In this document: positions 45,125 through 53,424 of the stretch, piece by piece
Layout: every line of letters starts with the position of its first letter
Numbering within the stretch: position 1 is the stretch's first letter
Origin: an uncultured Desulfobacter sp.
GTDB lineage: Bacteria > Desulfobacterota > Desulfobacteria > Desulfobacterales > Desulfobacteraceae
Reading direction: 5' to 3'
Length of the DNA stretch: 64,000 bases
Assembly (NCBI RefSeq): GCF_963666145.1
Contig: NZ_OY762614.1
Location: 1,784,001-1,848,000, forward strand
Notes under the pieces: model-generated
What the model saw: the letters and a program-made list of their open reading frames with translations, nothing else
Told to the model about the DNA's origin: nothing
Database searches by the model: none
Position numbers and translations under genes: made by a program

Positions 45125-46264
45125 TCATATTGACAAACGATCTTTTCTCCATTTCAGGGTAGATCTCAATCCCTCCGTTGCGACCATTGTGCCTTCGATT
45201 TCATCGAAAAGTGCAAAATTTACAGCATTTATTATATCAATATTTCTGTTATTATCGTTCGTGAATGGATCTCGTTTGAAAACTTCCTGATAAACATTTC
45301 GAAATTCATTCAGTCGACGCTTTGTGAAAATTTTATGAAAAAAACGTTTAGAACGCTGGGAGTATTCTAATTTATTGAGTCGTTTAATGATATATGCAAG
45401 CGTCCTGGCTGTCGGTTTAAATCCAAATATCTCTTCCAATACTGATCTAAGTGCAGACGATACCTCCAATGGATCAACAGAACCATTGATCTGTTCTTTG
45501 CTTTCATATTCAGGCGAGACAGACCTGTTTTTATTTCTTTTCAATTTTAGAGATTTTGTTAGCCTATGGGCTTCGACTTCACGGCATAATTGCTCTGCCT
45601 GCATGGCGGCAGCTTGCAGATAAGCACTCAAATTATAGAAACCTGAATGTATATGTTCAGGAAAAGTCTCCCCAATTCGGCTATAGCTATATCTATATTT
45701 ATGGTCGATTTCACCCCATGCCTCCTCAAGAATTGTGCGTAATTGCAGCTCTATTTGAATGCTTTTAAATGTCTCGCTTACATCTGAATTCTCACCTAAT
45801 TTGATCTGGTAATGGATTGAAGAATATCCACTATATTGGAGATTGATATTTTGTGGGGATACCTTGCCAAGACCTATTGGCAAAACAAAGGATCTTTTAT
45901 AATCTGGTTTTTGTATGAATTTTAATAGGTTCTCTTCAACTAAAAATTTAAGATACGCTTCGACTTTTACAATGTCCGAAAGGCGCAGGCAAATAATCCG
46001 GATACCAATTATATCTCCAATCCTTTCATGAAAATTTTTGTGTGTAATAGGCTTCATATCAAATTCAGAATTCATATTCTCTTGGTCGATTTTCTCAATA
46101 AGTCTTGATTCATCTTTGATTCGATATAGTATCGTATGAATACTTTCTTTGGGCGCTGAAGGATCATCTCGAATGAGCCGGACAAAGTACTCAGCAAGTG
46201 TTTTGTACTTCTCTTTTTCCTTGAAAAAAGAGATTAGAAGATTATCCCTTTGTTGTTTTTTCAA
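45125..46264 (-). CDS. RelA/SpoT-domain protein (putative short alarmone synthetase)
   Basis: A 379-residue protein. Residues about 45-190 hold a complete (p)ppGpp synthetase pattern: YRIKDESRL (48-55), DIIGIRI (84-90), SGYSSIHYQI (145-154), IELQLRTILEEAW (171-183) and DHKYRY. There is no HD hydrolase domain and no TGS or ACT domain. The C-terminal 180 residues are helical with no known motif. Start is TTG at 46264 with AAAAAGGACTTAAT upstream. It could be a housekeeping small alarmone synthetase or a toxSAS-like toxin; a paired antitoxin is not obvious. Confidence 0.85.
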   Translation of the reverse strand: MKKQQRDNLLISFFKEKEKYKTLAEYFVRLIRDDPSAPKESIHTILYRIKDESRLIEKIDQENMNSEFDMKPITHKNFHERIGDIIGIRIICLRLSDIVKVEAYLKFLVEENLLKFIQKPDYKRSFVLPIGLGKVSPQNINLQYSGYSSIHYQIKLGENSDVSETFKSIQIELQLRTILEEAWGEIDHKYRYSYSRIGETFPEHIHSGFYNLSAYLQAAAMQAEQLCREVEAHRLTKSLKLKRNKNRSVSPEYESKEQINGSVDPLEVSSALRSVLEEIFGFKPTARTLAYIIKRLNKLEYSQRSKRFFHKIFTKRRLNEFRNVYQEVFKRDPFTNDNNRNIDIINAVNFALFDEIEGTMVATEGLRSTLKWRKDRLSI

Positions 46265-46421
46265 TTATTAAGTCCTTTTTCAGGCTCGTTTCGAAAGATT
46301 ATGAAAGGTAAAGTAGCGGCCCTAAGATAATCCGTAGGATATAAAAAGTGCAACAGTTTAAATAAAGTCATTGAAATTATATCCTTGTAACGTATAAACT
46401 TTTTATGAAAAATAATCGAAA

Positions 46422-46456
46422 TAAAAAAAGCCCTGAGTAGAAATCTACTCAGGGCT
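46422..46456 (-). terminator. Rho-independent terminator of the cold-shock gene
   Basis: Perfect 12-base arms AGCCCTGAGTAG / CTACTCAGGGCT around AAAT, followed on the reverse strand by a run of seven T. It lies 28 bases after the csp stop codon. Confidence 0.93.
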
Positions 46457-46483
46457 AAAATGTCACAGGGATAAAATGGGATA

Positions 46484-46687
46484 CTAGATCACGGTCACAT
46501 TTGCAGCTGCCGGTCCTTTGGGACCCTGTACAATGTCGAATGAAACCTGGTCACCTTCATTGAGAGATTTGAAACCAGATGCGTTGATACCTGAATGATG
46601 GACAAACACGTCGTTGCCACCATCAGCTTGTTCGATAAATCCAAAGCCTTTTAATTCGCTAAACCATTTTACAATACCATTTGCCAT
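46484..46687 (-). CDS. CspA-family cold-shock protein
   Basis: A 67-residue OB-fold protein with both RNA-binding motifs: KGFGFIEQ (RNP1-like, about 13-20) and DVFVHHS (RNP2-like, about 26-32). It binds single-stranded RNA/DNA and melts RNA structure. ATG follows TAGGAGACCGCCTAC. The gene is monocistronic, with a strong terminator and a long upstream region, as usual for cold-shock genes. Confidence 0.95.
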   Translation of the reverse strand: MANGIVKWFSELKGFGFIEQADGGNDVFVHHSGINASGFKSLNEGDQVSFDIVQGPKGPAAANVTVI

Positions 46688-47079
46688 GTAGGCGGTCTCC
46701 TAAATAAAAAAATAAAAAATGAATCGTCTTCATCTTAAAGAATATTCGCTGATTTCCCGGGGAAAATATTTAAGGAAGAAACTCAAACAATCAAGTCTTA
46801 TGACGATCCTACGTAGGATATATGAAAAGAAAAGGGTCTGTCAAGAGAATTAATATTTTAGGATTACACACCATATAAAACAGGCAAAGTTCTCACTACT
46901 TTAAAAGCCGATTTCCCCCTCATTGTTAAGTAGCCTCTGAATATATAAATTATTAGCGGTAGAATGCGTTGCTATTTCCGGGAGAACATATCCGCATCAT
47001 CCCGGCAACCGCAAGCCACCAGGCAGCACGAATTGCCCCCTCACCTCATTGCCAAGTGTGATAAAAGAACGATCCTTCG
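46688..47079. other. Upstream region of the cold-shock gene
   Basis: About 390 bases without a gene. The part next to csp probably is its promoter and 5' leader. A palindromic CCTACGTAGG at about 46808-46817 leads into ATATATGAAAAG. A related GTAGGATATAAAAAG occurs at about 46335-46349 upstream of the RelA/SpoT gene. Nothing recognisable in 46850-47079. Confidence 0.45.
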
Positions 47080-47250
47080 CTATTTTTCAAGAAGGTCTTT
47101 CTCCTCTGAATCAATCATTTTTTGACAATTTGGGCATTCCATTTTGAGGGTTCTAACATATCCTTTCATCAATGGCATCTGACAATGGGGGCAAAAATAT
47201 ATTTTTAATTTCAGATCACTCTTTTTCTGTTCTATGTTTTCGGGTTTCAA
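47080..47250 (-). CDS. Small zinc-ribbon-like protein (56 residues), TTG start
   Basis: TTG at 47250 is preceded by a strong GAGGGAGGAGATACTGAT. The product (MKPENIEQKKSDLK...) carries two CxxC knuckles, FCPHCQMP and ECPNCQKM, 19 residues apart, suitable for one tetrahedral zinc site. The rest is charged. Such stand-alone zinc ribbons are often nucleic-acid- or protein-binding accessories. Its reading frame, ribosome site and paired Cys motifs argue that it is a real gene despite its size. Confidence 0.7.
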   Translation of the reverse strand: MKPENIEQKKSDLKLKIYFCPHCQMPLMKGYVRTLKMECPNCQKMIDSEEKDLLEK

Positions 47251-47554
47251 ATCAGTATCTCCTCCCTCGTTATCGATTTATTACAAGCTGTCTTTAAGAT
47301 AAACTTTAAAGCTTTATTCAAATATTATCTTTGTTATTCCAAGCGTCTTTAATTCTTTTTTCATAATGATGCATTTACTCAATATTCGTTGCAAGGATGA
47401 TACCCCCCAAGGATCCTCGTTAACAGGGACGAATCAAAAATAAGGCCGCTCTCAATCAGGAGAAACGGTTCATTAATAAAGACGTCTGGCCATCCACAAA
47501 GAATAAATATTATTGGTTGTTTTGTACCGAGGGCTAAACATATACGCAATGAGT
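47251..47554. other. Gap between the zinc-ribbon gene and the group II intron
   Basis: About 300 bases containing promoter space for the zinc-ribbon gene and the 3' flank of the intron. No open frame or known RNA seen. Confidence 0.5.
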
Positions 47555-47562
47555 AGAGTCAA

Positions 47563-47641
47563 GGGTAGGCGCGGTGGCAAATTTACTCCGTTTCCTACCC
47601 CTGCTCATCAAACCGGACGTGCGGAGCTACCGCATCCGGCT
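47563..47641 (-). ncRNA. Group II intron domains V and VI
   Basis: Domain V is at 47609-47641 (reverse strand AGCCGGATGCGGTAGCTCCG, then CACGTCCGGTTT), containing the catalytic AGC triad and a stable hairpin. Domain VI is a hairpin with GGGTAGG / CCTACCC arms at 47563-47600, which should carry the branch-point adenosine. This order directly after the RT stop codon region defines the intron's 3' end. Confidence 0.85.
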
Positions 47642-47658
47642 TTCCGACTGACTTCACC

Positions 47659-48983
47659 TTAAGGAACACGTCGTACGGTACGTTTCATCGGTCTCGGCAA
47701 GAGCACCCCAAGTTCGCCAAATACTCTCTCCGATGGAAACCGTCGTATGCCTCGTGAACGCACTTTGTGCCGACTGACCAGAAAGCGTCTGACGCGATTA
47801 TAAACATGGCGCTCAACAGCACGATAGACTATCTGAGTCGTGCCGTAACAGAAGTAAGCACTCCAACCCTGTAATAGATCGTTGAGCCGATCCCTAACAT
47901 CCGGCCATGCGCTCTTTTCACCGGGTCGCAGTATGTCTCTCACTTTCTGCTTCAACCGCTTTACGCTCTTCTTTGATGGGCTGGCACCCATATACTTTCT
48001 TCCTGTTTTCCGAAAACAGATTTGCCCAAAGGTGTACCCGAGAAAATCAAAATTCCCGTTTCGGGCATTTACAATGAGGGTCTTGTCCTGATTCAATTTG
48101 AGCCCAAGGCGCTCCATAACAACATCGGTCAGATTCAACGCTTCCGAGGCATCACCTCGACTCAGGATAACAAAATCATCGGCATAGGAAACAATCCGAG
48201 CACGAAAAATTTCGTTACACCCCTTGATCCGCCAATATTTTTTAGGAACCGGTTCATGTATATATTTGCCAATAGAGGACTGATAACTCCTCCTTGCGGC
48301 GTACCTGTCTTGTTTCTTCGACCACCGCTTATTTGCCCTCGACCATCCTTATCCCGCTTTTCCACCGGTACTTTGAGCCAGAGTTTAATCAGCCAGAGCA
48401 CATTTCTATCCACAATCCTGCGGCTTACACATTTGATCAATTCACTGTGTGGAATCGTGTCAAAATACTTTGACAGGTCCGCATCAACTACATCTGTGTA
48501 GCCATTGCAGAGCAGTTGGTGTACCATTTGGATGGCATCCAAAGCACTTCGTTTTGGACGATAGCCGAATGTATTTGGCTCAAGATCTGCTTCAAATATA
48601 GGCTCTATAACCAGCTTGGTTGCGGTTTGAACTACCCGATCCCTTATGGTAGGAATCCCGAGAGGGCGACTCCCGCCATTTGGTTTTGGGATCATTACAC
48701 GTAAAACAGGCTGTGGCTTGTATGTCTTTTCACATAATTCCTTTCTGATCCCGGACAGCCACACTTCGACACCCTTCTCTTCAATTTGCTTGAAGGTTAC
48801 CCCATCTACTCCGGCCGAACCTTTATTGAGCTTTGCCGACAGATAAGCATGTAAAAGAATATCGGGTCGATATATCTTGTCATAAAGCAGATAGAATCGA
48901 TAGTCCGGTTCCGACTTCGCCTTAAAGTAAATCTTTCTCTGGAGAATCCGAATCTTATTTGGTGTTTCCAGGCCCATGGCCAA
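47659..48983 (-). pseudogene. ltrA: Group II intron reverse transcriptase/maturase, frameshifted
   Basis: Two frames form one RT. The first (48162-48983) gives RT0 to RT4 (LLHAYLSAKLNKGSAGVDGV; PKPNGGSRPLGIPTIRDRVVQ; DADLSKYFDTIPH; GTPQGGVISPLLANIYMNRF). The second holds the rest; its true phase starts at YWRIKGCNEIF and contains the catalytic YADD (VSYADDFVILSRGD) and then the maturase domain to 47659. The break is at CCTAAAAAATATTGG near 48240, where one base is missing. A-AAA-AAT is also a possible -1 slip site. No endonuclease domain follows. It is inactive unless frameshifting or a read error explains the break. Confidence 0.85.
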
Positions 48984-49620
48984 TCACCTCATCTCATTTC
49001 CTTTAAAAGAACATCAGAAGTAAGGACACTTCCCTCAACCGGCATTACCCGGAATCATTGGTACTATTGCCCTCTCCGACTCCCGCCCGAACCAATTCAC
49101 TGATGGATTGTTACGGGTCACGACCCCGCATTCGGGACGGATCTCCCACGTTACCTAAGATACCTTCCTGACATGCTGCCCCCATTACCCCGGTGGATCG
49201 AAACGAGTGGGTCGGTTACATCCCCGTTTCGCTTCGGCCTTCCCCGAATCTTGGGCGGGTCGGCATCCACGACTTTACTTTCGAGGCCTGCTCAGGGTTC
49301 ACTCGCGTTGCGGCCTGCCAGGTTGCTGCAGCCCTATAGGCTTACATGTTTCCCCAGAGCTTCAGCAGGAAGGTCTCCCGATCCCACTGTCTGGGTAGCT
49401 ACCGGGATGAACCGACAATTATCCCGGACGGGACTTTCACCCGCTGGTGTCCTACGCCCTCGTGGCACACCAAGATGTCCTGCTTTGTCCGCCAGAAAAT
49501 TGCTTTGCCCACGGGCTTGATCAGCGGGAAAAGGGTCTGCATGAGTTCCAACTGTTTTCCGACAATACGTCTAACGTCATTCGGACAGCGATCATTGAGA
49601 TCACCTCGTATAAAATTTGG

Positions 49621-49863
49621 CTAATGATTTAAATCGTTCGTAATATCAAGGAAAACCCGTTTACTTAATTTGGCTGAGGCCGCATTCAAGATCGTCCGTA
49701 GTGCATCTGCGGTCCGTCCCTGCTTACCGATAACTTTACCGATGTCAGATTTACAAACTCGTAGTTCCAGTATTGATGTGTGCATTCCTCCAATTTCCGT
49801 TACACTGACGAAATCAGGTTCATCAACCAGAGCCCGGACCATGTTTTCTATAAGTATTCTCAT
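49621..49863 (-). CDS. KhpA-like KH-domain RNA-binding protein
   Basis: About 80 residues from ATG at 49863 (AGGTGGAAAATTTGAA upstream; a nine-codon longer form is possible). A single KH domain with the GxxG loop in IGKVIGKQGRTADALRTIL (about 47-65). KhpA proteins bind RNA, often with KhpB. The usual rpsP/rimM neighbourhood is absent, so this is an orphan copy. The group II intron begins within tens of bases after its stop codon. Confidence 0.85.
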   Translation of the reverse strand: MRILIENMVRALVDEPDFVSVTEIGGMHTSILELRVCKSDIGKVIGKQGRTADALRTILNAASAKLSKRVFLDITNDLNH

Positions 49864-49890
49864 TTCAAATTTTCCACCTGCCCCTCTCAT

Positions 49891-50193
49891 ATACCAGTCA
49901 TTTAATGCCTTTCTTTTGTTGTCCGACGTAACGTCAATGTTGGTTATAAAGCAATCATGATGCCAATGTTACTAAAAAACCGGATATAAAATTAACACTC
50001 TGATTTATTAATATAAAATTTCAAGTTAACTAAGCCTGGTGTCGCCCTTAATCTAAAGACAAAAAGATCATATTTGTGCAATAGGCCATATGCAACCTCT
50101 TGTTCAACGGATTGTATCGCAGAATGGGGAGGGAGGAGATCGTATCATAAATTTTAACTTAGGCACAATATCAGAATAAAATACCCCAAAATA
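49891..50193. other. Gap between the KH gene and the ISAzo13-like remnant
   Basis: About 300 AT-rich bases. Presumably the khpA-like promoter plus one transposon edge. I found no clear terminal inverted repeat and no gene. Confidence 0.45.
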
Positions 50194-51475
50194 TCAATCA
50201 ACATAGAAAGGTATGTCAACAGCCCATTGCTCAATTCCTTTGATTCGGAAAATTTGATTTTCTATGATTTGCATGGCCTGCTTTGTCAGCCTTACGCCTT
50301 TTTTATAAGTTTTTTCCACAAAGGTCACAACTGGACGCCAGCCTTTCCAGGTCATTGTTCTTGCTAATCCTAAAATTTTTTCAACCTTATCCAAAAGTTC
50401 TCCATTCCAATGTTGTTCCAATCTACCCCAAATTCTTTCTACAGGATTGTATTTACTGTGATATGGAGGATAATAAGCTAAGCTAATGCTCACGGAATTT
50501 TCTTGAGAAAAAGTAACCAAACGATTCATAAATTGACTTCTTCGGCTGCTATTTTCTGGTCCATTATCTAAATTCAGAACCAAGGTATGTGGATCATATG
50601 CTTCCTTAAGAGTCGGCCATAATTGTTCTAACGCATCGACTATAAAATCTGCTGTAATATGACTTTCGCTGAAATAAAAGAAGGTTTCATCTGTTGCCGG
50701 AATGAATATGCCAAAAAGCTTTAAAAGCGTATCTGGCTGGAAATCATGATCACAGGCTCGTAAGCCATAACGATTGTATCCGCCTCGTGAAAATGGTCCC
50801 ACTTTTATGACGGCTTTTGCATCCATTGACAATCTTATTATCCCCGGATTCGAATCTGCTATCCTGTTGATATTATGAACATAGTCAAATATCAAATTCA
50901 CTTCAGGGATTTTTTTTTAGGCTTACATTTGGTCACTTTTTTCAAACGATAATTTAACTGGTTCATTTTCCGGTTAATCGTTATGACCGATGGGAGATCA
51001 TCCGGTTGATATCCTTTCAATTCAATTAATTTTCTATGCACCTCTTTTGCTGTAATCGGTGAATACAATTTGGTCGAATGAAATGTTGGGTCCGTTTGGC
51101 AAATAGGTTCTACAATATTTTTGATATCTTCAAGTAATAAAGGATATTTTTCTTCAGCGGGTTTCCGCCCCCTTCCTGAAAAATTATCGACACAAACAAA
51201 ACCGCTTTGCAGTTCTTTCATCCCTTTTCTAATTGTATGACGGTCCCATCTTTCTAATTGTATGACGGTCCCATCTTTCTAATTGTATGACGGTCCCATC
51301 CAAGCTCTTTTTCTGCTTTTCTTTGGCCACCTTTCCCCATAAGAGATACTACATGGGCCATAAATTGCCTTCTATCAGTCCCTTTTAATTTTTCTCTCGT
51401 TTGGTTTAACAAACACTTTACCGCAGGCGTGATTTCAGATAACTGCTCTTCTGTGAATTCAATATGGTTTGTCAT
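50194..51475 (-). pseudogene. ISAzo13-family transposase, broken into three frames
   Basis: Three reverse-strand frames are parts of one protein. 51254-51475: N-terminus, ending KELGWDRHTIRK. 50898-51221: middle, GMKELQSGFVCVDNFSGRGR, then HSTKLYSPITAKEVHRKL. 50194-50901: catalytic part, with DAKAVIKVGPFSRGG, LNLDNGPENSSRRSQF and AYYPPYHSKYNPVERIWG as the DDE signature. The first break is caused by a 25-base tandem triplication (51227-51300). The second lies at a run of nine A near 50930, which may be a programmed -1 slip or an indel. Confidence 0.87.
51227..51300. repeat. 25-base tandem triplication inside the transposase gene
   Basis: The unit TTCTAATTGTATGACGGTCC-CATCT occurs at 51227-51251 and 51252-51276, and as a copy missing its last base at 51277-51300. 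One copy encodes the WDRHTIRK stretch in phase with both flanks. The two extra copies add 50 bases and shift the frame. Confidence 0.95.
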
Positions 51476-51540
51476 GAAAAGTCCATTTAAATGTTATTTT
51501 TCATGAGGACCATATCTATTACATTCAGTTTTGTACAGGC

Positions 51541-51783
51541 ATGCTTGGTTTTCTCCAGGCAGGGTATTTATTTTTGATCTTGTGCCTAAAAGCATTAACC
51601 ATTATTCACAATTTTACATTGAAACAATTTGACGGTACCACTGCGGCGAATCGATTATTTGGTAAACAGTTTCCAGACCTTTTTGAATGGGTTGTTCATA
51701 AAATGGATGATTTACCTTTGCCACGGCAGTATAAAAATACTGTCTCAAATAACTATTTGAAATTAAAAACTGTCCCGGCGTAA
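51541..51783 (+). pseudogene. C-terminal transposase remnant (ISNCY/DUF6399-like)
   Basis: A plus-strand frame whose second half reads HNFTLKQFDGTTAANRLFG and KQFPDLFEWVVHKMDDLPLP. This is the 3' end typical of DUF6399-type transposases (…DGTTAAERFF…DLFEWLL…). The N-terminal two thirds, including the catalytic residues, are absent. It marks another decayed element in this mobile zone. Confidence 0.65.
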
Positions 51784-52080
51784 ACCGGTAGCCACAAAAT
51801 CTATCGAAATCAATTTAATAGTATAAAGACATGTAGTTACCCTTTGTTTAACATTCTTTTTCAGTTCATTTTGAAATAACATCTCGTTTCATTTTGAACC
51901 ACCAACAGGCTTATCCGTGGAAATACCCGTTTATAATGCCCATTTTATGAAACTTCTTGATGGCATGAATTTTGTAGTCTTTTATGGTGTCAACATGGCG
52001 TGCTGCGGTAATACTACTGCTGTTCCGAACTGGATTCAGTGTGCCGCCAATCAATGATTTTTTAAAATTGGATATAACAT

Positions 52081-52470
52081 GTGAACACCGAAAACATACT
52101 CGTTCTTTTTTCCACACAAAGCCCGGATCTCAAAGCATTATACCACGGCATTGCCCTTGTGGAGCGTATCAGGGCCAGGCTTTTTGTACTGTTGATCCAC
52201 AATTGTGATACCATCGGGCTGCGCAAACCGCCATCTCTTGAGAGTGCATGTATGGATATTGTCAGGCAGGCCCGCCAGGAAGAGATGCCGGTCTTTTTCT
52301 ATTCAGGTGAGGGAGAAGTGCAGTCTGAACTCATTAAAATTATAAAAAAGGAACACATCGACCTGATTCTCATAGATGCCGATGATCAGAATATGGAAGA
52401 AGCCGTAAAGAAAATTAAAGCAGATATGCCGGTGAAAATCATAAAGGTTAAAGAAAAATCACCACGCTAA
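52081..52470 (+). CDS. Small universal-stress-like (USP/Rossmann) protein
   Basis: A 129-residue protein starting at GTG 52081 (MNTENILVLFSTQSP). The strand-helix order and the closing IIKKEHIDLILIDADDQNMEE fit the USP fold, but the ATP-binding G-2x-G-9x-G(S/T) motif is missing, so it would be a non-nucleotide-binding type. The ribosome site is weak. It converges on the USP operon of the opposite strand (75-base gap), so function is likely stress-related but independent. Confidence 0.6.
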   Translation: MNTENILVLFSTQSPDLKALYHGIALVERIRARLFVLLIHNCDTIGLRKPPSLESACMDIVRQARQEEMPVFFYSGEGEVQSELIKIIKKEHIDLILIDADDQNMEEAVKKIKADMPVKIIKVKEKSPR

Positions 52471-52545
52471 AATCACGATGCCTGCATCGTCATCACTTTG
52501 GAAGCTTCACGTCAGGATGAAGAATGCAGGCAAAAATTCGAAATC

Positions 52546-53397
52546 TCATCTTAGGATGAGCACAGAGGATGTGGCATCGTCGATGAGCTTTGTAATCCCC
52601 TGGCGGGAGAACAGTTTTTGAAGCCGGGATTTTTCGCCCATCCACAGACAGATCAAATGATTTCTGGCATACCGGGAAAAAAACGCTGCCATGGTTTTGT
52701 CCTCCACAAGCCTTACCAGCGTGTTAATGCCTTTGGACTGGTAGTATTGAACCAAATGATCCATCTGCCGGTCCACCTCACCTTTAAGTTCGCCTGAATG
52801 GGTGATGCCCACAAGCTCAAGCTCGGCCTGGTAACCGGTTGTTAACTGATTGATCATCTCAAGGGAGGCCTGGCTGATATTTTCCTGATCCAGGCAGCAC
52901 ACCACGCGTTTAGGCCGGGTCTCACCCTTGACCGCTAAAACCGAACAACCCGCTTCATTGGCAACCGTCCGGCACAGGGAGGAAGCGTCATGGTTTGCCA
53001 TAACAATAAGGGTAGATCCTGCATCTGCGGCCTCCCCAAGCACCTGGGGCGCCGGGCTTCCCAGGCGGACACGCACGGACAGATTTTTAAATCGGCCCTG
53101 GAGCACCTCCAGATTTTCATAGACACCCGGGGCGGACATCACGGTCTTTGATACCCGCCGCTCCAGGGTGTACGGGCAGTCATCCCCTAAATCCCCAAAC
53201 ATGGTTAAAAAAGAGTGTTTAGCTTCAAGCATCTGCGCCATGGCAGCGTCGCATGGACTGTTGCCGCCATCGGCATCGATCCCCAACAGGGTCACATCCG
53301 CCCAGGTCTGCCGGGCGATGGCTGCCCCTTCCGCCAAGACCTGGCGGTTTTGTTCACCGTCTTTGGCATCATTGTTCAACACAGTTAATATATTCAT
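52546..53397 (-). CDS. Universal stress family protein, tandem domain
   Basis: A 283-residue protein with two USP-like halves (about 1-150 and 160-283). The first half starts MNILTVLNNDAKDGEQNRQVL and contains a GSPAPQVLGEAADAGSTLIVM stretch (about 112-132). The C-terminal half ends with TSSVLILR, as USP domains usually do. The GxxG ATP loop is degenerate. It is the last gene of the 54-60.8 kb operon and lies 27 bases after another USP gene. Confidence 0.8.
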   Translation of the reverse strand: MNILTVLNNDAKDGEQNRQVLAEGAAIARQTWADVTLLGIDADGGNSPCDAAMAQMLEAKHSFLTMFGDLGDDCPYTLERRVSKTVMSAPGVYENLEVLQGRFKNLSVRVRLGSPAPQVLGEAADAGSTLIVMANHDASSLCRTVANEAGCSVLAVKGETRPKRVVCCLDQENISQASLEMINQLTTGYQAELELVGITHSGELKGEVDRQMDHLVQYYQSKGINTLVRLVEDKTMAAFFSRYARNHLICLWMGEKSRLQKLFSRQGITKLIDDATSSVLILR

Positions 53398-53424
53398 TGA
53401 TATCTCCTTTTATGCCCAAAACGC

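Larger units (their letters stand above)
47555..49610 (-). mobile_element. Group II intron (edges approximate)
   Basis: A reverse-strand retroelement of about 2 kb: a 5' structured RNA part (about 48990-49610, free of a coherent gene, with typical intron phrases such as GCGGGTGAAAGTCCCGTCC), the reverse transcriptase/maturase frame (47659-48983), then domain V and VI hairpins (47563-47641). The 5' splice site could not be fixed, since no perfect GTGYG is seen near 49600. The 3' end lies near 47552-47562. It sits just behind the KhpA-like gene, so it does not interrupt that coding region. Confidence 0.85.

Noticed and set aside
49173..49632. Several plus-strand frames in the 49.2-49.6 kb region
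   Set aside because: They lie within the structured 5' RNA part of the group II intron; composition is not protein-like.
51911..52117. Minus-strand 68-codon frame (…GTLNPVRNSSSITAARH…)
   Set aside because: No ribosome site and no coherent domain; probably non-coding sequence at a transposon edge.
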